Shown here: in pieces, positions 31,836 to 40,793 of the stretch
How the letters are laid out: each line of letters opens with the position of its first letter
Position numbering within the stretch: position 1 is the stretch's first letter
NCBI GenBank assembly: GCA_938001865.1
Contig: CALLAW010000043.1
Span: 1 to 64,000 of the forward strand
Reading direction: 5' to 3'
Length of the DNA: 64,000 bases
Source of the DNA: an uncultured Saprospiraceae bacterium
Lineage (GTDB): Bacteria > Bacteroidota > Bacteroidia > Chitinophagales > Saprospiraceae
Notes under the pieces: model-generated
What the model was told of the DNA's origin: nothing
The model's input: the letters and a program-made list of their open reading frames with translations, nothing else
The model's database searches: none
Position numbers and translations under genes: made by a program

Positions 31836-33089
31836 ATGGTTATCTATCTCAAAATAGCAATAGAAAGTATCAAGCAAGCACTGAGTGCCCTTGCCACTAA
31901 TAAGCTGAGGACGTTCCTCTCCTTACTCGGTATCTTGATTGGAATCTTTAGCATTATAGCTGTCATGAGTGCAGTGGACTCCCTAGAGGATAATATCAAG
32001 AATGGATTTAGCGAACTCGGATCTGATGTGATCTACATCGACAAGATGCCCTGGAATGAAGATCCCAATCAGAACTATTGGAAATACATGAAGCGTCCTG
32101 ATCCTAAGATCAGTGACTATGAGATTATCACCGAAAAATCGAAGCTGGCTGACTTTGCCAACTTCTGCATATTCAATGGTGGTAAGACGATCAAATACAA
32201 AAATAACTCCATCTCAGATGCTTTCATCATGGGATCGACCTATGAGTATATCAAACTCGGTACGGCTAATATCGAACAAGGAAGGTACTTCACCCAACTC
32301 GAATATGATCGCGGAACTAACGTCATTGTGCTCGGGGCCAAAATAGCTCGAGGACTCTTTGATAATCGAAGTCCGATAGGTGAGAAAGTGAAGTTTATGG
32401 GACAGCAATTTAGAGTAATTGGAGTACTAGAAGAAGAAGGTGAAAACATGTTTAACTTTATCAATCTAGATGAAGTGCTTTGGATCTCATATCAAACAGC
32501 AAAAAAATATATCAATGTAAGTAACTCTCGAATGGTAGGAGAAATGCTCTCTGTCAAAGCAAATGATGGAGTAGACATGGATGAACTCAAAGGTGAGGTC
32601 ACAGGACTCCTCAGAGCTCATCGTAGGCTCAGACCTATGGAAGAGTCAGACTTTGCCGTCAATGAACTCTCAATGCTCGAGCAAGTCATAGGACCAGTGT
32701 TTGATATGCTCAACATCGTCGGCGTATTCATCGGTATCTTTGCTCTTATTGTTGGCATGTTTAGCGTCGCCAATATCATGTTCGTCTCAGTGAAAGAACG
32801 GACTAACATCATTGGTATCAAGAAAGCACTAGGTGCCACTAAGCCTATCATCATCTCAGAGTTCCTCATAGAGTCAATTATCCTCTGTACCATTGGAGGC
32901 ACTATGGGCATCGTACTCGTGGCTCTTGTCATGAGAGCCCTCAATGAACTCACTCCTCTCTCTTTTTCTCTCTCATGGGTTAACATCATCATAGGTGTAG
33001 CATGCAGCGTAGTAGTCGGAATCATCGCTGGTGTCATACCTGCAATGCAAGCATCCAACCTTGATCCAGTAGAAGCAATCAGACAATAA
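31836..33089 (+). CDS. MacB-like ABC transporter permease (FtsX family)
   Basis: ALSALATNKLRTFLSLLGILIGIFSIIAVMS; SVKERTNIIGIKKALGAT; C-terminal DPVEAIRQ. Confidence 0.93.
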   Translation: MVIYLKIAIESIKQALSALATNKLRTFLSLLGILIGIFSIIAVMSAVDSLEDNIKNGFSELGSDVIYIDKMPWNEDPNQNYWKYMKRPDPKISDYEIITEKSKLADFANFCIFNGGKTIKYKNNSISDAFIMGSTYEYIKLGTANIEQGRYFTQLEYDRGTNVIVLGAKIARGLFDNRSPIGEKVKFMGQQFRVIGVLEEEGENMFNFINLDEVLWISYQTAKKYINVSNSRMVGEMLSVKANDGVDMDELKGEVTGLLRAHRRLRPMEESDFAVNELSMLEQVIGPVFDMLNIVGVFIGIFALIVGMFSVANIMFVSVKERTNIIGIKKALGATKPIIISEFLIESIILCTIGGTMGIVLVALVMRALNELTPLSFSLSWVNIIIGVACSVVVGIIAGVIPAMQASNLDPVEAIRQ

Positions 33090-33213
33090 GAGTATAGCAC
33101 TAAAGACTCAAGTTCACTGGAATAAATTTCATACATATTAAAATATTTTCTAATATGTGGTTTCTTTACCCTCAATCGAAATCGTATCTACTAGGGAGTA
33201 CCGCAGTAATCAC

Positions 33214-33861
33214 TTATGGTGCTAGTCTATGGATCTTCCAATCACCAGTATCACTCATCGAATACTTGATACGGTCATGGAGTCTGTTGGGTCTCCCCTG
33301 CCAAAACTCTATAGACTGAGGTGTCACAAGGTATCCTCCCCAAAACGGAGGTAAGGGCAATACCTCTTCCTGAGTGAACTCTTCTCTCTTTGCCTCTCGC
33401 TTAGCTGCTAGCTCTTCCTGCGAACTCACCACATTGCTCTGCGGTGAAGCCCATGCAGATAACTGACTCTCTCGAGGTCTTGATTGGAAGTACTGGGCAG
33501 ATGACTCAGCATCAAGCTTGGTGACTGAGCCTTCTATCCTGATCTGTCTCTCAAGCTGTGGCCAAAAAAACGTCAATGCCACTGCTGGATTTGCAAGTAA
33601 TTGCTGTCCCTTATCACTCTGATAGTTGGTATAGAAGACAAACTTCCCTTCCTTGATTCCCTTAAGCAAGACCACTCTAGCATGAGGCTTGTGATCTGAG
33701 TCCACTGTAGCGAGTAACATAGCCGTTGCCTCTCTTACTTCTGCTGAGATCGCTTGACCAATCCACTCTTCAAACTGGACAATTGCATCACTCTTACAAT
33801 CGCTTTCGCTAAAACTCGCGAGCTGATATTGCTTACGGATATCCTCTAACTTATTGCTCAT
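33214..33861 (-). CDS. pdxH: Pyridoxamine 5'-phosphate oxidase
   Basis: ARVVLLKGIKEGKFVFYTNYQSDKGQQL, FFWPQLERQIRIEG, SAWASPQSNVV, WGGYLVTPQSIEFWQGRPNRLHDR. Confidence 0.96.
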   Translation of the reverse strand: MSNKLEDIRKQYQLASFSESDCKSDAIVQFEEWIGQAISAEVREATAMLLATVDSDHKPHARVVLLKGIKEGKFVFYTNYQSDKGQQLLANPAVALTFFWPQLERQIRIEGSVTKLDAESSAQYFQSRPRESQLSAWASPQSNVVSSQEELAAKREAKREEFTQEEVLPLPPFWGGYLVTPQSIEFWQGRPNRLHDRIKYSMSDTGDWKIHRLAP

Positions 33862-33863
33862 AA

Positions 33864-36800
33864 TTAACTTGGTTGCTGAGTGAATTGGTCGGAATCATCC
33901 TCTGTGATTGTCGCCACACTTGGTACATGCTTATTCTTATTGAAGAGCTTACCGATTCTGAAATTTGCTCGATAAGCGAGCCAAAACATTACAGGAACCA
34001 TGACAAGCGTCAAGAATGTGGCAAATGTCAATCCATACATCACCGTACGTGCCATTGGACCCCATACCGCTGCGCTATCTCCTCCGATGAAGATATTAGG
34101 ATCTAAGTCAGAGATCAATGTGAAGAAGTTGAAGTTGAATCCAACTGCTAATGGAATCAGACCAAGTACAGTAGTAATTGCCGTCAAGAGTACGGGTCTC
34201 AACCTCGTCGCTCCACCTGTGATTATACTTTCTCTAATATCATCACTAGTCAAATCATAGAGAGAGTCTACCCCTCTCTCTTCCATCTTTCCTTTGATCA
34301 AGAGATTGATATAATCTATCAGTACGATGGCATTATTTACTACGACTCCTGCTAAGGAGATTATCCCTACACCAGTGAAGATGACACTTATCGACTCACC
34401 AGTCAATACATATCCCAAGAAGACACCAATCGTACTGAATAAGATAGATAGGACAATGATAAATGGTGTCACTACAGAATTGAACTGTGCTACGATGATG
34501 ATAAAGATAGCAAACAGAGCAATCAAAAATGCATTACCCAAGAATGCAGTATCCTCAGATTGTTGCTGTTGCTCACCAGTAAATGCATAGCTAAATCCTT
34601 CTGGAAAATCATACAGTCTGAGAGCATCTTGGATATTAGCGACTACTTCATTCGCTGTATATCCATCTAGCACATTAGATGAGAGTGTGATCATCCTCTT
34701 ACCATCTTTCCGCTTGATGGCACTATAGGTGGATGAGTAGTCAATATCTGCAACTGCTGAGATAGGAATCTGAGCTATCCGTCCATTAGCTGGATTTCTG
34801 AATGTAATTTTTTGATTGAGGAGTTCGGAGACGCTATTCCGTCCAGTTTCTTCCATCCGGAGCATGATTGGATACTCGTCCTCACCTTTTTTATATTTGG
34901 AGATTTCCTTTCCGAATACTGAAGTCCTCAGTGCATCTGCGATGCTGAATGTGGAGAGTTCAAATCGTCTTGCCGCATTCCTATTGATATTGACTAACAG
35001 CTCAGGCTTACCGAGTTTGACATCTGCTTTGAGCTCTTCGATACCACCGATATTCTTATCCTCGATATAAGTAACTAACTTATCAGAGAATACAATTAAA
35101 GAGTCGATATTTTCTGCTCTCAATTCGATATTGATCGGCTTACCGACAGCAGGTCCATCTGCATTCTTATCTACAGAGATGACTACACCAGGATATCCCT
35201 TGACTGTCTTCCTGATGTTCTCCATAATAGTCCTTGTAGACTTACCTCCTCTGTCCTCTGCTTTGACAAAACTGATCGTAATCCTCCCTTTATTAGGAGT
35301 GACTCCAGGCTCAGGTGGAGCATTGGGGTCTGAGGTATTCTCTCCAATCTGCGTAAGTACCGCTTCTACGATATCAAGATCAGGCTTAAGTGTCTCTATG
35401 ACATCGTTTTCGATAGTCTTCATGAGATCATTCGTTGCATCGATGTCAGTTCCCATCGGTAACTCCACGAATACATTTACATATAGTGGATCTGCCGCCG
35501 GAAAAAACTCAACCTTAGGCTGACTCGCTACAAGCAATACAATCGCTACGACGAGCAATGCAAAAGTCCCGATTAGGAAAAGTATCGGCTTGATCCCGTT
35601 GAGAGCAAATGAGATAAACTTATTATATACTCTCTCAAGGATTGGTAGGAATGAATTCTGAAATCCGAAAGATGCTGGCCGCAGGATGAAAAAATTGAGT
35701 AAGGTAATTCCAACAGTAATTGCGAGGAGATTTCTCAACCAATTGACTCCCGTCAAGTGTGCTAATGCAGCGATAATCAGCATGATAATGACTCCAATCA
35801 GAAAGTTCCTCACCTTGCGTCTTCTCAGTTGTCTGTCCTCTAATCTCTCATCTATTTTCATAAATGTGGAGGTAAATACTGGATTGATCACTAATGCTAC
35901 GAATAATGATGAAGTCAATACAATGATCAATGTAATAGGCATATACTTGAGAAACTCTCCCATGATCCCTGGCCAGAACGCCAATGGGACGAATGCAGCA
36001 AGCGTCGTAGCTGTAGACGCTATAATAGGCCATGCGACCTCTCCTGCTCCATACTTTGCTGCTTCGCGATTAGAGTATCCATTCTGCATATATCTGTAGA
36101 TATTCTCTACGACAACGATGCCATTATCCACTAACAATCCAAGGGCTAATATGAGAGAGAAGAGTACTACAATATTCAAAGTGACACCTGTCATATGCAA
36201 GATCAGTATCCCCATCAACATGCTCAATGGAATCGCCATACCAACAAACATAGCATTCCTCAATCCTAAGAAAAACAAGAGTACTAAGACTACTAAGATG
36301 ACACCAGATATGATGCTGTTTTCGAGATTAGAGACCTCATTACGTGTAGATACCGACTGATCATTAAAGATGCTAATCTTGAGATCGGGAGGCAGTGTAG
36401 GTCTGATCTCATTCAAGATGATTTTGATTTCATCAGAGGCTGCAAGGAGATTTTCTCCTCTTCGCTTGATGACATCAAGCGAGATGACAGGTAATCTATC
36501 GGATCGAGCATAACTCGTCCTACTCTCGTAGCCAAAGTTGACATCAGCAATATCCTTGAGGTATACTGGCCGTTGGTTTTCACTCTTGATGATCATGTTT
36601 TTCAGTTCGTTGACTGATGAGAATTGGCCTACAATCCTCACTGCCCTCTTGAACTTATCCATGACCATCTCACCACCCGACATTGTGAGATTCTCTGATC
36701 TTACAGCATTCTCAACGTCATTAAATGAAACTTCGACAGATTGCATAGCACTCATATTGGCGTCTATCTGTACTTCTCGTTCGAGATCACCTTTCATCGC

Positions 36801-37361
36801 TACTCTCGAGATTTGGCGGAGACCTTCCACCTTATCTTCGATGAGCTCAGCATATCCAGTGAGTGCATCTACGGGATAATCTCCTGAGACGTTGATGGTC
36901 ATGATCGGGATCTCTGAGAGGTTTACTTCTACGACTTTGGGCTCAGATGTAAGATCTTGGGGTAATTCACTTTTGGCAAGATCGACAGCATCTTTGACTT
37001 TACGGACAGCAACGGTCATGTCTATATCAGCATTAAACTCAACAATAATAACTGAAAAATCTTGGATAGATGTCGAAGTGATGTATTTGACACCAGTAGT
37101 TGACTCTAGCTCTGTTTCTATGGGTCTAGAGACAAAGTTTTCAATTTCTTGGGCAGAATTACCAAAGTATGGAGTATTGATATATACTGTTGGTAATGAT
37201 GCTTCTGGAAATTGCTCTTTGGGCATATCATCATATGCTTGGATACCAAAGAGGATGATCATAAACGTCAGTATGAACACACTTGTAGCGTTATCCACAG
37301 CAATTGAAGTGAAGCTAAACTCTCTGAGTTTTTTGGTAATTGCTTCTTTTATATTTGACAT
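33864..37361 (-). CDS. RND efflux transporter inner-membrane permease (AcrB/HAE family)
   Basis: 1165 aa; GLLVDNGIVVVENIYRYM, GEVAWPIIASTATTLAAFVPLAF and the two-fold RND topology. Confidence 0.96.
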   Translation of the reverse strand: MSNIKEAITKKLREFSFTSIAVDNATSVFILTFMIILFGIQAYDDMPKEQFPEASLPTVYINTPYFGNSAQEIENFVSRPIETELESTTGVKYITSTSIQDFSVIIVEFNADIDMTVAVRKVKDAVDLAKSELPQDLTSEPKVVEVNLSEIPIMTINVSGDYPVDALTGYAELIEDKVEGLRQISRVAMKGDLEREVQIDANMSAMQSVEVSFNDVENAVRSENLTMSGGEMVMDKFKRAVRIVGQFSSVNELKNMIIKSENQRPVYLKDIADVNFGYESRTSYARSDRLPVISLDVIKRRGENLLAASDEIKIILNEIRPTLPPDLKISIFNDQSVSTRNEVSNLENSIISGVILVVLVLLFFLGLRNAMFVGMAIPLSMLMGILILHMTGVTLNIVVLFSLILALGLLVDNGIVVVENIYRYMQNGYSNREAAKYGAGEVAWPIIASTATTLAAFVPLAFWPGIMGEFLKYMPITLIIVLTSSLFVALVINPVFTSTFMKIDERLEDRQLRRRKVRNFLIGVIIMLIIAALAHLTGVNWLRNLLAITVGITLLNFFILRPASFGFQNSFLPILERVYNKFISFALNGIKPILFLIGTFALLVVAIVLLVASQPKVEFFPAADPLYVNVFVELPMGTDIDATNDLMKTIENDVIETLKPDLDIVEAVLTQIGENTSDPNAPPEPGVTPNKGRITISFVKAEDRGGKSTRTIMENIRKTVKGYPGVVISVDKNADGPAVGKPINIELRAENIDSLIVFSDKLVTYIEDKNIGGIEELKADVKLGKPELLVNINRNAARRFELSTFSIADALRTSVFGKEISKYKKGEDEYPIMLRMEETGRNSVSELLNQKITFRNPANGRIAQIPISAVADIDYSSTYSAIKRKDGKRMITLSSNVLDGYTANEVVANIQDALRLYDFPEGFSYAFTGEQQQQSEDTAFLGNAFLIALFAIFIIIVAQFNSVVTPFIIVLSILFSTIGVFLGYVLTGESISVIFTGVGIISLAGVVVNNAIVLIDYINLLIKGKMEERGVDSLYDLTSDDIRESIITGGATRLRPVLLTAITTVLGLIPLAVGFNFNFFTLISDLDPNIFIGGDSAAVWGPMARTVMYGLTFATFLTLVMVPVMFWLAYRANFRIGKLFNKNKHVPSVATITEDDSDQFTQQPS

Positions 37362-37414
37362 AATCTCTCTGTTTAAGTTTGCCTTAGATAAGTGAATTTC
37401 ACTGCTCTATGAGC

Positions 37415-38593
37415 TTATTTATTACCTTCTGCTTCGTCTATGTATTCCATAGCTGTGAGTTCTGCGCCATTACTCAGACCTATGGCTCCTACTACTATTA
37501 TTCTATCTCCTACAGTGAGACCATCTTCTATGATGATAGCATTGTCATTGGAAGTCCCTGTGATGACCTTCTTCTTAGTGGCGACACCATCGATCTCAAC
37601 GAATACAAAATTGTCTCCAGACACTTCTTGTTGAAGGAGGTTAACTGGTATCATGATGACGTCACTAATTGATTGTTCTTTGACTGTAACCTCGGCAAGT
37701 AAGTTAGGCTTGATCTTACCTCCCATACTAGAGGTATTCATTTCTATTTTGAATGTTCTATTGGCAGGATCGATTCTTCGTCCGACTGCACTTATCTTCT
37801 TCTGAGTTTCGATATCGAGAGCTGGGAAGTAGACTTCTACTTTACTTCCTCTCTTGACGCTTGAGAGAAACTTCTCAGGGACATCTGCTTCGATTTTGAG
37901 TTGGCTCGTATTGAGTATCATCGCGATTGGGGCACCTGGGCTAGACATCTCGCCTTGCTTGACGATTATCATATCGATCACCCCACTCATTGGAGCATAG
38001 ACGTTCTTCTTGGCAAGTTGAGAGTCAAATGTTTTAAGAGATTGCTCTATCCGTTCTTTTGCATTTTTTGCTTCTAAGTATTGGAGTTCAGAACCGATAT
38101 TTTGATCCCAGAGTCTTTTTTGACGTTCGTATACGGTCTTAGCTAGTGAGAGTGATGTATTTAACTCCAATTTTTGTTTTTCGAGAGTTTCAAGATTAAC
38201 CGTAGCGATCAGTTGACCTTTTTCGACATAGTCACCTTCTTTGACATTGAGAGTAGTGAGTCTACCACCAGTCTCACTACTTGCCATGCCGAGATCATCA
38301 GCAGTCACATTTGCTTGGATGGTAGAGAAGCTCTCAAATGTACGTGCCTCTAATGTCATTACTTCGACTGGAACTTTCGGTTTTTTTGCTGTAGGATCTA
38401 TTTTCTTAAGCTTATCTGTTAGTGTTTCGAGTTCACCTTGCAGGTTAGAGACTTCGGACGTCTTTTGCTTAATCGCAGCTCTTAATCCTTCGACTGATTC
38501 AAGGTCATATGTCTGAGCATCTGAGGTAGCTGTAGGGTTGCATCCCAAGCCTATAAGTACTGACAATAAGCTAAAAATGATAAGGTTTTTCAT
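37415..38593 (-). CDS. RND efflux periplasmic adaptor (membrane fusion) lipoprotein
   Basis: Lipoprotein signal, coiled-coil hairpin, KKNVYAPMSGVIDMIIVKQGEMSSPG. Confidence 0.93.
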   Translation of the reverse strand: MKNLIIFSLLSVLIGLGCNPTATSDAQTYDLESVEGLRAAIKQKTSEVSNLQGELETLTDKLKKIDPTAKKPKVPVEVMTLEARTFESFSTIQANVTADDLGMASSETGGRLTTLNVKEGDYVEKGQLIATVNLETLEKQKLELNTSLSLAKTVYERQKRLWDQNIGSELQYLEAKNAKERIEQSLKTFDSQLAKKNVYAPMSGVIDMIIVKQGEMSSPGAPIAMILNTSQLKIEADVPEKFLSSVKRGSKVEVYFPALDIETQKKISAVGRRIDPANRTFKIEMNTSSMGGKIKPNLLAEVTVKEQSISDVIMIPVNLLQQEVSGDNFVFVEIDGVATKKKVITGTSNDNAIIIEDGLTVGDRIIVVGAIGLSNGAELTAMEYIDEAEGNK

Positions 38594-38636
38594 AGTAATT
38601 TATTCGCTAGATTATAGATTTTCGATTTCTTTTGAT

Positions 38637-40013
38637 TTATTTGCCTAGAGCAATATCTAGGTCTGTTTTAGTATTTACCAATGAGTAGATGGCGTTGATA
38701 TAATTAGCTTGAGCAGCAAATACCTCGGACTCGGCTTGATTGACTTCGATACTAGATCCGACACCTTCTTTGTACTTGATGAGTGTTTTGTCATAGATGT
38801 TTTTTGTGATCTCTAGCACTTTTTCAGTGTTATCAAGAGTTGTTTTTGCATTTGCATATTGGAGTTTTGCATTCGCTACTTCCATTGCTTTAGCATCGAT
38901 GTACTGCTGTTTTTGGGTTTCCGCTTTTTCGATAGTGAGTTGATTTTTTTCTATGAGGGCTTTGCGTCTATTGCCGTCATAGATAGGCACACTCAATCGC
39001 AGTCCAGCACTGACGGACGGTAGCCAACCAGCCTCATTGGAGTCAAACAAATTAGTCCTTTGAAGGCTCTCTCCTAGAGATGCAAATGCAGACAAAGTGG
39101 GTAATTTTGACTTATTGATTCTTTTCTCTTCTAACTGTTGTAATTGGATACCAAACTCTATCTGTTGATAATCTGGCAGAGTTGTGACATCTAATGACTC
39201 ATCTAGGTCCATTGCATCGATCTTCATGGTATTGATGAGCATATCGATATCTTCCGTGAGGATGATTATCTCATCCATCCCTAAGCCGATCTGAAGTTTT
39301 AGCACATTCATTGCCAATTGGCTTACATTGTCAAGCTTATCCAACTCTGTCCTTAGATTCATCAATGAGAGATCTAATCTATCGAGATCGAGCTGCTCTA
39401 CGAATCCTTCCTTGTAAAATTGACTTGTCTCATACCTTATTTTATCTAGGCTTATGATATTATTCTGCAATGTTGTCTTGTTTATATCTGTAAGCAAGAC
39501 ATTGAGATAAGCCTTAGTAATATTGTTTTTATTTTGTTGCTTACTTATTTCCGATTTGTGATCTGTCAACTCTCGATAGAGGCTTGCTGCCTCGAGAGCA
39601 ACCAAGTATGATCCGTCAAAGATCAACCAACTGGCATCGATTGTTGCATTGACATTGTGTGGTTGGAAGAAGGACAACTCAAATGTCTCAGGCGGGCCAA
39701 CATACGTACCTTGAGGCAAGAGACCAGTTCCCTCTAACACTCCGAATACACTTGGGGTAATGAAATCCTCAATCGGTTGCTGTGGCACGACGAAATAATA
39801 CTGATAACCTACGCCTCCATTGACTTGTGGTAGTCCTGTTGATTTCAGCTCTTTGATCTGTGCCTCGGCGAGGGCTACGTCTAATTGGTTTATCTTGAAT
39901 TCCAAGTTAGTATTCATTCCCATCTCGATGGCTTGCTCAAGACTGAGGCTCAATTGGGCGGTGGATACTCCGCTTATATAGATACATATCAGTATCAGAC
40001 TATACCTTAGCAT
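38637..40013 (-). CDS. TolC family outer-membrane efflux protein
   Basis: Signal peptide, LSLEQAIEMGMNTNLEFKI, duplicated TolC-type helical pattern. Confidence 0.92.
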   Translation of the reverse strand: MLRYSLILICIYISGVSTAQLSLSLEQAIEMGMNTNLEFKINQLDVALAEAQIKELKSTGLPQVNGGVGYQYYFVVPQQPIEDFITPSVFGVLEGTGLLPQGTYVGPPETFELSFFQPHNVNATIDASWLIFDGSYLVALEAASLYRELTDHKSEISKQQNKNNITKAYLNVLLTDINKTTLQNNIISLDKIRYETSQFYKEGFVEQLDLDRLDLSLMNLRTELDKLDNVSQLAMNVLKLQIGLGMDEIIILTEDIDMLINTMKIDAMDLDESLDVTTLPDYQQIEFGIQLQQLEEKRINKSKLPTLSAFASLGESLQRTNLFDSNEAGWLPSVSAGLRLSVPIYDGNRRKALIEKNQLTIEKAETQKQQYIDAKAMEVANAKLQYANAKTTLDNTEKVLEITKNIYDKTLIKYKEGVGSSIEVNQAESEVFAAQANYINAIYSLVNTKTDLDIALGK

Positions 40014-40593
40014 AAGTATTCGTTTTATTTTTTTTGAATAGATCTTTCCCTTTCTTAGTCATTATCCCATGAAGGTGGTATAATATCATCTCCCTATATA
40101 TTTGGGATGGTTGTATCTCAGACTTTGGCATTTGAATCAATGTAATATTCATCGAGCTACTGACATATAAGTTTGCAATGATTTCGGTGATGATTTCATC
40201 TCGATAGACTCCTTCAAGTTTACCTCTATTGATATTTTGAGCAATCGTATTCTTGATAAATCCCATATGCTCGACCTCTACACTAGACCAACACTCAGGA
40301 TAATACTTCTTAAGATCATAACTGAGTGATGGATTAAAGGTTGTGAAGAACTCTATGATGTATCTTGCTATACGTATCATCTCATCTATAGCATCATCTG
40401 ATTCGGATTGGATGCTGCTCATTACCATTTTCTCTTGATTGAGATGGTATTCAATGATTTTGTGGATCAAGTCACTTTTGCCTTCGTAATATTGGTAGAG
40501 GGTCTTCTTTGACATGACAAGGTGCCTAGCAATGTCATCCATGCTCACACTCTTTATCCCAAACTTGAGGAATAGGTCTTTGGCCTTGGTCAA
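40000..40593 (-). CDS. TetR/AcrR family transcriptional regulator (N-terminus uncertain)
   Basis: KAKDLFLKFGIKSVSMDDIARHLVMSKKTLYQYYEGKSDL HTH; overlaps tolC by 14 nt. Helix 1 likely extends upstream of the TTG. Confidence 0.9.
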   Translation of the reverse strand: MTKAKDLFLKFGIKSVSMDDIARHLVMSKKTLYQYYEGKSDLIHKIIEYHLNQEKMVMSSIQSESDDAIDEMIRIARYIIEFFTTFNPSLSYDLKKYYPECWSSVEVEHMGFIKNTIAQNINRGKLEGVYRDEIITEIIANLYVSSSMNITLIQMPKSEIQPSQIYREMILYHLHGIMTKKGKDLFKKNKTNTYAKV

Positions 40594-40631
40594 TATGTTG
40601 TGTTCAGTGCTAATCCTTCTAATATTTGGAG

Positions 40632-40639
40632 CAAATATA
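40632..40639 (-). promoter_or_regulatory. Candidate Bacteroidota -7 element TATATTTG upstream of tetR
   Basis: CAAATATA on + strand equals TATATTTG on -. A TTTG lies about 22 nt upstream of it. Confidence 0.35.
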
Positions 40640-40793
40640 ACAGGATAAACACAAAGAAACTCAAAATGTTTTTAAAGTTTCCATTCCAAAGTAATAACCA
40701 TCAAAAGATCTTTCAATATCCTCCACTTTTGCAAAGAAAAGAGAAAAATATCCTACTTTTATGTCTCAAAAATAACCTGAAATAATAAGCTCT

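Noticed and set aside
33136-33162. AT-rich inverted repeat CATATTA...TAATATG between convergent genes
   Set aside because: Short, AT-only stem with no T-run; cannot be called a terminator with confidence.
32618-33175. 185-aa minus-strand ORF opposite the ABC permease
   Set aside because: Antisense to a well-supported CDS; composition looks like a frame shadow and no family motif is visible.
36892-37395. 167-aa plus-strand ORF opposite the RND permease
   Set aside because: Ser/Thr/Ile-rich antisense shadow of a strong CDS; several similar shadows occur along the same gene.
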